In this document: positions 1 through 9,254 of the stretch, piece by piece
Position numbering within the stretch: position 1 is the stretch's first letter
Layout of the letters: every line of letters begins with the position of its first letter
Origin: Candidatus Delongbacteria bacterium
Lineage (GTDB): Bacteria; Delongbacteria; UBA4055
Direction of reading: 5' to 3'
DNA length: 29,729 nt
Assembly: GCA_027858795.1 (NCBI GenBank)
Contig: JAQICF010000053.1
Coordinates: 1 to 29,729, forward strand
The notes under the pieces: model-generated
The model's database searches: none
What the model was told of the DNA's origin: nothing
Seen by the model: the letters and a program-made list of their open reading frames with translations, nothing else
Position numbers and translations under genes: made by a program

Positions 1-183
1 TATCCTGGAACTAATATTTACCTTAGAGGTTATAAATTTCAATATTACAAGGCAAGAAGTGGGGATTCAATTGGCAGGATCTGTAAGAAATTTAAGATGT
101 ACACAGCTGATTTTAAAAAGATCAATAATCTATCAAAGAATACAATTTACAAAGGTAGAAGATATATTGTTAGGAAAAGATAG
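1..183 (+). CDS. C-terminal end of a LysM-domain protein (partial)
   Basis: Reading frame 1 is open from the first base to a TAG at 181-183 and gives 61 residues. They match the LysM peptidoglycan-binding pattern: a tyrosine/lysine stretch, then RSGDSIGRICKKF, then FKKINNL, then a basic YKGRRYIV end. LysM modules bind N-acetylglucosamine-containing glycans and usually sit at the C-terminus of cell-wall hydrolases or periplasmic scaffold proteins. The catalytic part, if any, lies upstream of the window, so the full function cannot be named. The protein ends with a very basic tail (VRKR). It is followed by about 150 bases of repeats before the next gene, so co-transcription with that gene is uncertain. 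Confidence 0.75.
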   Translation, partial: YPGTNIYLRGYKFQYYKARSGDSIGRICKKFKMYTADFKKINNLSKNTIYKGRRYIVRKR

Positions 184-226
184 TTATAAGATATGAGTGA
201 TAAGTGATAAGATAAAGTCAAAAACA

Positions 227-251
227 GTAGAGACGCAACACTTTGCATCTC
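227..251. repeat. Dispersed palindromic repeat, GTAGAGAC family
   Basis: A 25-base unit with arms GAGACGCAA and TTGCATCTC that can fold into a hairpin. A close second copy lies at 28079-28103. The copies differ at paired positions, as expected of an RNA or DNA hairpin under structural constraint. It follows the LysM gene. Confidence 0.6.
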
Positions 252-267
252 AATACGGTAAAAACAA

Positions 268-305
268 GATTGCCACGGATTTTTATAAAATCCTCGCAAT
301 GACAC
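268..305. repeat. Dispersed palindromic repeat, GATTGCC...GCAATGACA type
   Basis: The segment begins AGATTGCC and ends CGCAATGACA around a perfect inverted repeat, GGATTTT-TAT-AAAATCC, at 277-293. It resembles the widespread bacterial intergenic repeats that begin GTCATTGCGAGG when read on the other strand. No second copy is in this window. Confidence 0.45.
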
Positions 306-330
306 AATCGAAGAAAGTAAGGAATAGATC

Positions 331-1050
331 TTGTTAAAGAAAAAAGAAAATAACAGAGCTGGATTGATCGTTTTGATCGACCCTGATAAAATAAAGCTTG
401 GAGATGTAAAAGCTAAAGTTAAGATATATGAAGATCAGGGAGCTGATACTTTTTTCTTTGGCAGCAGTCAACCGGTGAAAAATAATATTCATGCAATTGC
501 TCAGGAGATCAGAGATAATACAACTTTACCATTGATATTATTTCCGGGTTCTTCAGAGCAAGTAACTCCAAATGCTGATGGTATTCTTTTTATTACTTTG
601 ATCAGTGGAAGAAACCCTGATTATTTGATCGAACATCATGTCAGAGCAGCACCTTTTGTAAAAAAAATGGGACTGGAAGTTCTTCCAACAGGATATATTC
701 TTATAGAGTGTGGTTACAGAACATCAGTTGAAAGGGTCAGCAAAACCCAACCTTTATCATCATCAAACATTGAAAATATTGTTGCTCATGCACTTGCAGG
801 TGAGATGATAGGTATGAAATATATTTACCTTGAGGCAGGGAGTGGAGCAATTAATCCTGTATCCCCTGAGATAATTTCAGCTGTACGATCTCAAATAACT
901 GTACCATTGATAGTTGGTGGTGGGATTAGAACACCTGAATATGCAAAGAAACTAGTTGATGCAGGAGCTGATTATATAGTGATTGGAAATGTACTGGAAA
1001 AATCTGAAGATAAAGATATTGTCCGCAAATTTGCGGAAAGTGTAAAATAA
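331..1050 (+). CDS. Geranylgeranylglyceryl phosphate synthase family protein (group II-like)
   Basis: 239-residue TIM-barrel enzyme of the GGGPS/PcrB family, which joins a polyprenyl diphosphate to sn-glycerol-1-phosphate to make the first ether bond of archaeal-type lipids. Visible family features are IDPDK near the N-terminus, FFGSSQPV, FPGSSEQV, a YLEAGSGA strand-loop, GGGIRTPEYA as the phosphate-binding loop, and IGNVLEKSED at the end. Length and the LEVLPTGYILIECG segment resemble the longer Bacteroidetes/archaeal group rather than the Bacillus heptaprenyl enzyme. The start is TTG with AAGGAA about six bases upstream. The prenyl chain length used cannot be read with confidence. A thioesterase follows 45 bases downstream, but no other ether-lipid gene is visible. 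Confidence 0.9.
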   Translation: MLKKKENNRAGLIVLIDPDKIKLGDVKAKVKIYEDQGADTFFFGSSQPVKNNIHAIAQEIRDNTTLPLILFPGSSEQVTPNADGILFITLISGRNPDYLIEHHVRAAPFVKKMGLEVLPTGYILIECGYRTSVERVSKTQPLSSSNIENIVAHALAGEMIGMKYIYLEAGSGAINPVSPEIISAVRSQITVPLIVGGGIRTPEYAKKLVDAGADYIVIGNVLEKSEDKDIVRKFAESVK

Positions 1051-1055
1051 CAATT

Positions 1056-1085
1056 CCGTAGGGGAAAGCTCCCATGTCTTCCCGG
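1056..1085. repeat. Dispersed repeat, CCGTAGGGG family
   Basis: Imperfect palindrome CCGTAGGGGAAAGCTCCCATG followed by TCTTCCCGG. A near copy is at 8530-8557 and a variant at 9255-9281. It lies between the GGGP synthase and thioesterase genes, and its last bases supply the GGAAG that precedes the thioesterase ATG. Confidence 0.55.
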
Positions 1086-1095
1086 AAGTGAAAAT

Positions 1096-1488
1096 ATGAA
1101 AATAGAAGACGATAAATATTGTTTCGTATGCGGAGATCAGAATGAGATCGGGTTACATGCAAGTTTTACAGTGAATGACGACAATTCAGCTACCGCCAAG
1201 ATAAAGATACCCCAGAATTTCCAAGGCTGGAAAGACATTGTTCACGGAGGAATAATCTCAACATTACTTGATGAAGTTAGTATCTATGCATGTAGAAATA
1301 TTACACTGAAAGGTGTTACAGCCGAGATTAAAGTAAAATTCAGAAAACCTGTTCCAACCGAGGTAGAGATAGTACTTCAAGCCAGAGTTGTTGAAAATAA
1401 ACGAAGACTTTTAATGGTCACGGCCGAACTATTGGTCGATGATTTTATTTATGCATCAGCAGAGACGAAAGTATTTAATCTAGAATAG
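1096..1488 (+). CDS. PaaI-family hotdog-fold thioesterase
   Basis: 130-residue protein with the plan of single-hotdog acyl-CoA thioesterases. It has an N-terminal CFVCGDQNEIGLHASF segment, like the C-x-x-C-G-x-x-N-x-x-G-L signature of one PaaI-like subfamily, and a HGGIISTLLDEVSIYA helix with the HGG that lines the active site. It ends with the strands AEIKVKFRKPVP and EIVLQARVVENKRR. Enzymes of this fold hydrolyse acyl- or aryl-CoA thioesters in the cytoplasm; the substrate cannot be inferred here. GGAAG lies seven bases before the ATG. The gene is in the same direction as the GGGP synthase, with a repeat between them, and ends before a strong terminator. Confidence 0.85.
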   Translation: MKIEDDKYCFVCGDQNEIGLHASFTVNDDNSATAKIKIPQNFQGWKDIVHGGIISTLLDEVSIYACRNITLKGVTAEIKVKFRKPVPTEVEIVLQARVVENKRRLLMVTAELLVDDFIYASAETKVFNLE

Positions 1489-1509
1489 AATATATTATTT
1501 ATAAAACAA

Positions 1510-1540
1510 AAAAAGGTCGGATAAAAATTCCGACCTTTTT
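1510..1540. terminator. Bidirectional intrinsic terminator
   Basis: Stem AAAAAGGTCGG (1510-1520), 9-base loop, CCGACCTTTTT (1530-1540). The stem is GC-rich at its apex and flanked by A and T runs on both sides. It therefore serves both the rightward thioesterase gene and the leftward beta-helix gene, which converge here. Confidence 0.88.
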
Positions 1541-1556
1541 CTAATAGCTGATAAGA

Positions 1557-4500
1557 TTATCGGGTTGATCGTTCTATCGAGAACTTTTTCGGTACATTCA
1601 CAAAACCTTTACTGTCTAATGCAGTCACATAAAAGAAATACCGTCCTTCAGCAAACGTCTTATTCCAGTTATTAGTACCTGCAACAGTCGAACCTTCCAA
1701 TACAAAATCTCCGTAAGGATCAGCGGAAGAGTATATAGCGTATCCCGTAGCTCCTGAAACAGGATCCCAAGTTAACCATACATTACCATCATATGAAACA
1801 TCAGTAATAACAGGAGTATCAAGAGAGACAGTTACCCAGCCCTCATAAGCTCCGATATCCTTATTTGTGTTAATTATAGCAACACCTCTCTGATCAAGAA
1901 GAGGTGCATCATTGTAATTCCCTCCACCTGCAGCTGAGGAAATAGCATTTAAAGCCGGGCTTCCGACATAAAGGGCATGTGTTTTACCGATTCCGTCGTT
2001 ATCTCTGAGAATATCAAGCATCGGATCGGTGTTGTTCAGGTTGCCTTCACCGGTTATTGGCATTGATGAATCGCTACAAATTGTGTATGATCTTGTCAGG
2101 GAGTAATTACTACCGGATTCATATGCGAAAGAACTAATAGTATTATCAAAAATTGAATTTTTGATATCAACATCAATTAACCCGTCAGATATGTCACTTT
2201 CGTAGAGAAATATTGTACGGTTGAGATTTTGGACAGAAATTGTACAGCTGTTTATATTTACATTAATATTAGTTGGTAATGTAGATCCTGAGGCATAACA
2301 ATGAAGTGCAGGTCCGTCATTTGCATAATTTGAAGATAGTGTGCAGTTCGTTAACGAAAGATCATCAGTATTGTTGGATCCCCTGAGAGAAATAGCTCCT
2401 CCGTAATATGCAGAACAATTGTTGATCGTTGTGTTTTCAAATGTCATTGTGTTACCAAAGTTATAGGATCCTCTGTGATAGAATCCTCCTCCTTGATACC
2501 CTCCGGTACATTCTGAAACAGAACTTTCACCAAGATAAAAGTCACCCTGAAAGTGATAAAGACCACCGCCATATTCATCAGCATCACAATTTATGATCGT
2601 GGAATTTGATATGTTCATATTACCTGTTTCATTAAAAATACCACCACCGTCTTTATCTGAAACGCAACCTGAAACAGATAATGAATCAAACAGAGTGGTT
2701 CCTAATATCGTATTCAAGTTGTTTTTATTATATATTCCTCCTCCGGCAATAGAAGCATAACAATCTGATATATTAAGATTAGATGCAGAAAGGAAATACG
2801 CATATGTGCATAGTCCTCCTCCCACTCCTTCCTTTGACTGCATGGGAGGTCCGTAAGAATTGCAGTTCTTAATATCAACATTTTTAATATATACAGAATC
2901 ATATTTTCCGATATAGATACCTGCACCCCCAAGGTTGGCATTCCCGTTCATTACCGTGAAATCTTCAAGTTGTATTGTGTGGAATTCTCCTAAAGTCATG
3001 ACCCTTGAATTTGCCATTCCTGGATTCGAATGGGCTTTGATAAATGTATTATCTTTTCCCTGACCCTTGATAAGAGTATTTGTGTGGATATTAAGTCCTG
3101 TCGAGTCAGTAATTCCCGGATCCTGATCTAAAAGAAAAGTACCGGAAATGTTGAGAACATCGTCAGTATAGAGACTGTCAATAGAGTGTGAAAGGGTTTT
3201 CCACGGACTTCCTATTGATCCGTCATTGGAGTCGCTTCCTGTGTCACCATCAGCATAAAATACTCTTCCCCCGATCTGGTTCTCAAATGCACCCAGGTCT
3301 TTCATGTTGTTATAAACAGACTGACCTATCTGATCTATCTGAGATGCACCGTGATATTCTTCGTCATCACCACCATACAGATTGCTGTCGAATGGAATTC
3401 TATCAATTGCGTCGCTTCCAGCAAGAAGGGGATGCACCTGAGTCGTTCCACCGTAATAGCCTAATGGACCCAATCCGTGGTACGGTGTAACCATCATATC
3501 GGAATCATCTGCCCAATTTAACGGCAGGGAATTGTCAGTACACAGCATGTAATGGCAGAAGATCACATCCGAATAAGTTCCATACTCTTCATGCAAAATA
3601 GTACTGTGTGCGAGAATTGAATTTTTTATATCAAGATGGACACCCTTATCCCGGTTTAAGAAATATAAACCGTAAATATGATTAAAGGCTATAGTACTGC
3701 TGTTAACATTTATATCAATAGAACCTTCATCAGTAGACTCTGCATAAATTCCGCTTCCGAGACCGCCGTAATTTTCCCAAGTAGAATCGTTCCAGTTAGT
3801 GGAGATAGTCGAATTAATAATATCAATATCAATGTGAGAGTATTTATAATTATACGTCCAGATACCACCACCCTCATTTATTCCAATATTATCTCTTATT
3901 GTTGATCCAATTACTGTTAAATTATTCACAGTTGCTATTCCTCCGCCTGATCCAGCATAACAATCGGATAATTCAACATTTTCAATAGTAAGTTCACTAT
4001 AGTTTAAAATACCACCGGCAATTCCACTTAAACCGTTCAGTAAATGAATATCCTTAATCTTAACTGTTGTCAATGAATCGATATAAAACAATCTGGTCTC
4101 TGCAGATCCTTTGATTTCGTGACCGCCAATTTTGGTAACATCCGCTCCCTGACCTTGAATGGTCATGCTTTTACTGACAACTATTCCTTCAGCTGTATTT
4201 CCTGCATCTTCATTCAGATAGAAAGTTCCAGTAACATCGAGAGTATCGAAATTAGCAAGTTGTAAAACAGAATGGGAAATGGTTTTCCAGGGATCCCCGA
4301 AAAGTCCGGTGTTACTATCACTTCCAGTATCATCATTCACATAAAAGATAACAGAACCCTGATATTCAAAAGATCCGATGTCTTTTCCGTCTCGGTTGAT
4401 TGCTCTTCCTCTCTGGTCATTAACTGGAGCTCCGTTATAATCCTCCGTACCAGCTTCGATGGGAATAGCATCAACGAGTGGACTGATGACCGGCACAGCG

Positions 4501-5501
4501 TGGGTCAAAGTTTGCCCTCCGTTATCAGCAAGAGGATCTAATAATGGATCTGTGGAGTCAATATTGCCATCACTTGAACCATTTGGCATTGATGCATCGG
4601 AGCATAAAGTATATGATCTATTAAGAACTATACTTCCTCCACTGGAAATATCTTTGTTGTAATTTCCACTCGTACCGTTGGAAACTATTGAGTTTGAGAT
4701 ATTCATAATAATAGTCGAACTATACATAATATCATCCATAGTTCTAATATTAATCCCATTACCGATATCATCTATAGTTGTGTTTTCAGCTATTGTACTG
4801 CTATTTATACCTGCAGTAACAATAACATTCCTTCTAATGTATAATGCAGATAGATTAATACCTCCACCGATACTTTTTGTAGCGGTTGTTTGATTACCTG
4901 AGATAGTACAATTTTCAATACTGAAGCCAGTTGAAACTCTATAATTTCCTGAAATCCCTCCACCTGAATTAAGTGCAGAGTTGGTGCGAATAGTAGTGTT
5001 TGTTAAATTGAGAGTGCCTGTTGAGCTAATTCCTCCACCTGAATTTGTAGCTTGATTAGATGAAATATTTACATTTCCAAGTGTTAGAGTTCCATTATTT
5101 AAGATTCCTCCTCCATTAAGACCAACTCCATTTTCAATAGATAAATTTTCCATCGTTACAATTGAGCCAGTAATAACTTGAAACACTCTTGAAGTCGCAA
5201 TTCCGGGAGTTGATGCAGCCTTAACGAAAGTACTCTTTGCACCTTCACCGATAAATGTTAAACTCTTTGTAATCTCAATACCTTCAGTCGTACTTCCGCC
5301 ATCCCAAGTCAGTAGAAATGTACCTGACAGCATTATAGTATCAGTTGCGGCTGCTTGCGATATGCCATAAGATATGGTTTTCCATGGACTTATTTCTGTC
5401 CCGGCAAATAAGTCATTTCCAATTAGACTATCAATATAGTGTGTCGCTGAGAATAATGACAGAACTGTCGAAAGCAACAGCATTGATAAAAATTTTTTCA
5501 T
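1557..5501 (-). CDS. Large secreted right-handed beta-helix protein with three choice-of-anchor Q modules
   Basis: 1314 residues with an N-terminal signal peptide (MKKFLSMLLLSTVLSLFS). Three homologous modules of about 370-480 residues follow. Each opens with a D-x-x-GSDSN..G..G.PWKTISHS-type motif (near residues 25, 385 and 750). Each continues with many short Asn/Gly/Ser-rich turns of the type NLSIENGVGLNGGGI, typical of parallel beta-helices, and closes with a DNGG.T.TH...SP..D.I...DQRG...N.KDIG.FE element (near 375, 740 and 1218). That closing element is the choice-of-anchor Q pattern. The last about 90 residues form a fibronectin-III-like domain (VWLTWDPVSGATGYAIYSS). No C-terminal NPFNP sorting signal is visible. 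A surface adhesin or carbohydrate-binding role is plausible, but no catalytic residue can be named. Confidence 0.85.
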   Translation of the reverse strand: MKKFLSMLLLSTVLSLFSATHYIDSLIGNDLFAGTEISPWKTISYGISQAAATDTIMLSGTFLLTWDGGSTTEGIEITKSLTFIGEGAKSTFVKAASTPGIATSRVFQVITGSIVTMENLSIENGVGLNGGGILNNGTLTLGNVNISSNQATNSGGGISSTGTLNLTNTTIRTNSALNSGGGISGNYRVSTGFSIENCTISGNQTTATKSIGGGINLSALYIRRNVIVTAGINSSTIAENTTIDDIGNGINIRTMDDIMYSSTIIMNISNSIVSNGTSGNYNKDISSGGSIVLNRSYTLCSDASMPNGSSDGNIDSTDPLLDPLADNGGQTLTHAVPVISPLVDAIPIEAGTEDYNGAPVNDQRGRAINRDGKDIGSFEYQGSVIFYVNDDTGSDSNTGLFGDPWKTISHSVLQLANFDTLDVTGTFYLNEDAGNTAEGIVVSKSMTIQGQGADVTKIGGHEIKGSAETRLFYIDSLTTVKIKDIHLLNGLSGIAGGILNYSELTIENVELSDCYAGSGGGIATVNNLTVIGSTIRDNIGINEGGGIWTYNYKYSHIDIDIINSTISTNWNDSTWENYGGLGSGIYAESTDEGSIDINVNSSTIAFNHIYGLYFLNRDKGVHLDIKNSILAHSTILHEEYGTYSDVIFCHYMLCTDNSLPLNWADDSDMMVTPYHGLGPLGYYGGTTQVHPLLAGSDAIDRIPFDSNLYGGDDEEYHGASQIDQIGQSVYNNMKDLGAFENQIGGRVFYADGDTGSDSNDGSIGSPWKTLSHSIDSLYTDDVLNISGTFLLDQDPGITDSTGLNIHTNTLIKGQGKDNTFIKAHSNPGMANSRVMTLGEFHTIQLEDFTVMNGNANLGGAGIYIGKYDSVYIKNVDIKNCNSYGPPMQSKEGVGGGLCTYAYFLSASNLNISDCYASIAGGGIYNKNNLNTILGTTLFDSLSVSGCVSDKDGGGIFNETGNMNISNSTIINCDADEYGGGLYHFQGDFYLGESSVSECTGGYQGGGFYHRGSYNFGNTMTFENTTINNCSAYYGGAISLRGSNNTDDLSLTNCTLSSNYANDGPALHCYASGSTLPTNINVNINSCTISVQNLNRTIFLYESDISDGLIDVDIKNSIFDNTISSFAYESGSNYSLTRSYTICSDSSMPITGEGNLNNTDPMLDILRDNDGIGKTHALYVGSPALNAISSAAGGGNYNDAPLLDQRGVAIINTNKDIGAYEGWVTVSLDTPVITDVSYDGNVWLTWDPVSGATGYAIYSSADPYGDFVLEGSTVAGTNNWNKTFAEGRYFFYVTALDSKGFVNVPKKFSIERSTR

Positions 5502-5630
5502 TTTTCCACCTCATAAATATTTAATTTTAAATAGATTTTATCACCAACTATTTAATATACCAATATAAAAATTGTGATACAATCCTATGTTTATATGATG
5601 GAGTAAGCGAAAATGGCAATAATTTTGGGT

Positions 5631-5659
5631 TTGACTATTAGTATGTATAGTTCTATAAT
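5631..5659 (+). promoter_or_regulatory. Sigma70-like promoter for the Reg_prop kinase gene
   Basis: TTGACT at 5631-5636 and TATAAT at 5654-5659 are separated by 17 bases. The predicted transcript starts about 25 bases before the kinase ATG. The gap before that ATG is AT-only, with no recognisable Shine-Dalgarno sequence. Confidence 0.65.
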
Positions 5660-5691
5660 TTCTTACAACTAAATATTAATATATAAGATTA

Positions 5692-8520
5692 ATGAAAAAG
5701 TATTTTATTACAATATCATTGTTCCTGACTAGTTTTCTGCTATACACACAGATAAAGGTACATAGGCATTTAACTACAGAAATGGGTCTTATCCAACCAG
5801 ATATCTGTGCTATCCACGAAGATAGTAGTGGATATATGTGGTTCGCAACAATGGGTGGAATTACTAGATGGGATGGTATTAACTTTTTGAGTTTTTATAC
5901 ATCTGATGGACTTCCGGCATCCCAGATCTATGATATTTTTGAAGATGAGGATGGAAAAGTTTACTTTCCTACTTATGGCGGTGGGTCTGTTGAGTTCAAA
6001 GACGGAAAAATGGTCAAAGCTTTTAAATATGTAGATCAATTCGATATAGACCTTGCAGCTATGGATAAGGATCTAAAGGGAAATTATTACTTCGGTGGAT
6101 ACGATGGAATAACAATGTTTTCAAAAAATAATGAAGCAATTTATCTTGATTCTGTAAATTCAGTTTGGAATATTAATAAAGGTAAGGATGGATCTCTATA
6201 CTTTGGGACTTACAAAGTTGGTGTAAAAGTACTTAAGGATGGTAAATTTACAGAGTTGAACATAAAGAACGGTCTGATAGATAATGCAGTCTGGAAAGTA
6301 GTGGAAGATACAGATAGAAATTTACATATCGGTACGAATAAAGGTGTTTCAGTATATCAGAACAATAAATTTAAGTTTCTAGGAAAGGAGAATGATGTTT
6401 TATCTTCAAGAATAACCGGAATTTATCAAACCGCAGATGAAACTATCTATTATGGTGGAGTCAAAGGTGTAACTTTTAAAGACGAAGATAAATGGAAATA
6501 CCTTACTAAAGAAAACGGTCTTTCCGCTAATGACACATGGTCAATTTACCAGGATTCATACGGTCAGATCTATTTCGGCAGTGCAGGTGGTGGAGTGAAC
6601 ATCTATAGACCTGGTATTTTTGAAAATTATGACATTTCTAATGGTCTTAGTGGTAATATTGTACAATCAATTTATGAAGATGAAAATGGAACCTATTATT
6701 TTGGAACAGAGAATGGTGTAAGTGTTTTAAAAGACGGGAAATTTACTTACTTAAACTCGGAGAATGGTCTTCTTGGTAATAAAGTGAGAGATATTACCGG
6801 GGATAAAAAAGGTAAGATTTTCATAGGTACAAGATCAGGATTGAATATTCTTGATAATGGAAAAATAATTCAACTTAATTCAAAAGACGGTCTGATAGAT
6901 GATCAGATTTTTTCATTGCTATTTGCAAGTGATAATTCACTATATATCTGCACCAAAAAAGGTGTTAGTGCCCTTAAGAACGGTAAGATATCTAACTTCT
7001 CTAAGAAAAACGGAATGGCAGATGATTATGTTCAGTATGCCTATGAGAATTCAAAAGGTGAGATAGAATTTGGAACTTATCTTGGTGTTGTTGTAAAGAA
7101 TGGAGATACATTCAAATCAATTTCAACAAAAGACGGACTGAATGGATTAAAAATTTTTTCTATCTATGAAGACAAAGAAAGCAGGAAGTATTATGGAACT
7201 TATGGAAAGGGATTGAATATATTTGATAAAGGAAAGAATATAAGTCTTGATCCAAATAATGGACTTTCGAGCAGTACCATCGGATCTATCCAGGAAGATG
7301 ATTCTGGGAATATTTATATCGCAACAGGTCAGGGAATAGATATCTTAACGTTTGTCGGTGACTCTATCAAGATAAGAAATATTGATCAAAGTGACGGATT
7401 GATAAGTAATGGAAATTTTAGAGATGCATCTTTTAAAGACAGCAAAGGAAAGATTTGGTTCGGTACTACTAAAGGTGTTAGCTGCTATGACCCAGCTGCA
7501 GACAAAGAGATTAAGATACCACCGAAAGTACATTTCAATGAGATAAGAATATTTGATGACATCATCTCATCGGATAACAATGAGTTTGAATACGATCAGA
7601 ATTTTATAACTTTCAATTATATAGGAATATATCTTCCTTCTCCAAATAAGGTAATGTATAAATTACGTTTGAACGGCCTTGAAGATAACTGGGAATTGAC
7701 CGGTGAAAGAAGAGTCAGATATACAGGATTAGCACCTGGAAAATACTCCTTCGAGGTTAAAGCCGTAAATAATTGGGGGTATTGGTCAGATCCAATATCT
7801 TACGATTTTACAATTCTTCCTCCATGGTGGATGACCTGGTGGTTCAGAACAATAGCAGTATTGACTGGAATATTTTTACTACGGATATTTTACAAAGCAA
7901 GGATCAATAAGATACTTCAAGTTGAAAGGCTCAGAACAAAGATAGCAGGAGATCTTCACGATGAGATAGGTTCTTCTCTTACAGGGATATTCATGAGTAC
8001 TGAGTCTATTCAAAGAAGTAAAGATGAAGAGAAGATTAATAAAACTGCAAAAAAAATAGGTGTAAGGACCAAGGAACTTATGCATACTTTCAGTGATATT
8101 GTATGGTCTATTGAATCAAGGAACGATACTCTGGGTGAAATCTCTGACAGAATGGAGGAATTTGTCTTTAAGATGAGTTCTGACTGTGATATGATCGTAA
8201 AGTATGGTTTTTCAGGATTGAACAGAGATAAAAAGATAAGTTCTGAACTACGACAGAATCTTTATTTGATTTTCAAAGAAGCTTTGAATAACAGTATTAA
8301 ATATTCAAAAGCAAAGAAGATAGATGTTTCTCTGATACAGAATAATAGATCTCTGGAGTTGAAAGTTATTGACAATGGAAATGGATTTGCTGACAAGAAA
8401 CAATCTTTCGGTGGTCATGGGATTAAAAGCATGAAGATCCGTGCAGAAAAGATCGGGGGAGTGTTGAATATTGTTGAGAATGGTGGTGTGACGGTTCATG
8501 TAACGATTAATATTAATTAA
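5692..8520 (+). CDS. Two-component sensor histidine kinase with Reg_prop beta-propeller and Y_Y_Y sensor
   Basis: 942 residues. An N-terminal signal sequence (MKKYFITISLFLTSFLLYT) is followed by about fourteen Reg_prop repeats (about residues 25-595), recurring as GLS.N.V..IYED..G.IYFGT..GV. A Y_Y_Y domain follows (about 630-705, including YKLRLNGLEDNWE), then one membrane span (about 712-735, WWFRTIAVLTGIFLL). The HisKA_3-type helix has phosphoacceptor His756 in GDLHDEIGSSLTG. The HATPase domain (about 855-942) has N box FKEALNNSIKYS and G boxes DNGNGF and GGHGIKSM. This is the domain plan of FCB-group kinases that sense polysaccharide or envelope signals in the periplasm. No receiver is fused; the regulator is the next gene. 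Confidence 0.93.
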   Translation: MKKYFITISLFLTSFLLYTQIKVHRHLTTEMGLIQPDICAIHEDSSGYMWFATMGGITRWDGINFLSFYTSDGLPASQIYDIFEDEDGKVYFPTYGGGSVEFKDGKMVKAFKYVDQFDIDLAAMDKDLKGNYYFGGYDGITMFSKNNEAIYLDSVNSVWNINKGKDGSLYFGTYKVGVKVLKDGKFTELNIKNGLIDNAVWKVVEDTDRNLHIGTNKGVSVYQNNKFKFLGKENDVLSSRITGIYQTADETIYYGGVKGVTFKDEDKWKYLTKENGLSANDTWSIYQDSYGQIYFGSAGGGVNIYRPGIFENYDISNGLSGNIVQSIYEDENGTYYFGTENGVSVLKDGKFTYLNSENGLLGNKVRDITGDKKGKIFIGTRSGLNILDNGKIIQLNSKDGLIDDQIFSLLFASDNSLYICTKKGVSALKNGKISNFSKKNGMADDYVQYAYENSKGEIEFGTYLGVVVKNGDTFKSISTKDGLNGLKIFSIYEDKESRKYYGTYGKGLNIFDKGKNISLDPNNGLSSSTIGSIQEDDSGNIYIATGQGIDILTFVGDSIKIRNIDQSDGLISNGNFRDASFKDSKGKIWFGTTKGVSCYDPAADKEIKIPPKVHFNEIRIFDDIISSDNNEFEYDQNFITFNYIGIYLPSPNKVMYKLRLNGLEDNWELTGERRVRYTGLAPGKYSFEVKAVNNWGYWSDPISYDFTILPPWWMTWWFRTIAVLTGIFLLRIFYKARINKILQVERLRTKIAGDLHDEIGSSLTGIFMSTESIQRSKDEEKINKTAKKIGVRTKELMHTFSDIVWSIESRNDTLGEISDRMEEFVFKMSSDCDMIVKYGFSGLNRDKKISSELRQNLYLIFKEALNNSIKYSKAKKIDVSLIQNNRSLELKVIDNGNGFADKKQSFGGHGIKSMKIRAEKIGGVLNIVENGGVTVHVTININ

Positions 8521-8529
8521 TAACATTGT

Positions 8530-8598
8530 CCGTAGAGGAAGGCTCCTATGCCTTCCCACTTCGTGATAAAATGGATCCCTCCCGACAAATCGGGAAGG
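8530..8598. repeat. Two palindromic repeats between kinase and regulator
   Basis: 8530-8557 is a copy of the CCGTAGGGG family (CCGTAGAGGAAGGCTCCTATG then CCTTCCC), close to 1056-1085. 8578-8598 is a separate hairpin, CCTCCCGA-CAAA-TCGGGAAGG. An open frame runs through this segment into the regulator from 8526, but the repeat content shows it is not coding. Confidence 0.6.
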
Positions 8599-8624
8599 AT
8601 GACAGAAAAGAAAAGGAAAATAAA

Positions 8625-9254
8625 ATGATTAAATACGGAATAGTTGAAGATATTGAGGATATCAGAGAGGAACTGATCGACTGCATAAGTTCAGATGAAA
8701 GATTTGAATGTATTTTGGATTGTGACAGTGTTGAAAATATGTTCAATGAGTTGGACTCATCTAACATTCCAGATTTTATTTTCATGGACATAAATCTACC
8801 GGGAATGACAGGTATTTCAGGAGTTAAGCTTGCAAAAGAGAAGTATCCATCAATAGATTTTGTAATGATGACGAACTACGATGACAGCAAAAGGATCTTT
8901 GAATCACTTCAGGCAGGGGCTACAGGATATTTGCTTAAAAGTACATCTTTCGATGATATTCATAAAGAGATCGAGCTTCTACTGAATGGTGGAGCTCCAA
9001 TGTCACCTGTTGTTGCAAGAAAAGTTCTTGAATTTTTTAGACCGGATAAAAAGATTAAGGAAGAATCACCTCTTACAGACAGAGAAAAACAAGTTGTTGA
9101 AAGCCTCGTTGACGGATTATCATATAAGATGATTGCAGGAAGACTGGAAATATCTATTGGAACGATCTTTACTCATATAAAAAATATTTATAAAAAGCTA
9201 CATGTGAATTCCAAAGGTGAAGTAATATCTAAATCTCTCAAGGGGGAGATTTAA
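8625..9254 (+). CDS. NarL/FixJ-family response regulator
   Basis: 209 residues. The receiver domain has acidic pocket E8/D9, phosphoacceptor Asp55 in FIFMDINLPGMTG, and Lys105 in GYLLKST. The C-terminal LuxR-type helix-turn-helix begins LTDREKQVVESLVDGLSYK and continues LEISIGTIFTHIKNIYKKL. It should be phosphorylated by the kinase encoded 105 bases upstream and bind DNA as a dimer. I chose the ATG at 8625, with AAGG eight bases upstream. The in-frame ATG-less extension back to 8526 translates a dispersed repeat and does not resemble a receiver N-terminus. Its targets are unknown; the nearby surface-protein genes are candidates by position only. Confidence 0.92.
   Translation: MIKYGIVEDIEDIREELIDCISSDERFECILDCDSVENMFNELDSSNIPDFIFMDINLPGMTGISGVKLAKEKYPSIDFVMMTNYDDSKRIFESLQAGATGYLLKSTSFDDIHKEIELLLNGGAPMSPVVARKVLEFFRPDKKIKEESPLTDREKQVVESLVDGLSYKMIAGRLEISIGTIFTHIKNIYKKLHVNSKGEVISKSLKGEI

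Noticed and set aside
3188..4893. Several rightward open frames inside the large beta-helix gene
   Set aside because: They are antisense to a long, clearly coding gene with a signal peptide and repeats, and have no recognisable domains or ribosome sites.
8526..8624. 33-codon N-terminal extension of the response regulator
   Set aside because: The stretch is made of two dispersed palindromic repeats and does not match a receiver N-terminus; the ATG at 8625 has its own ribosome site.
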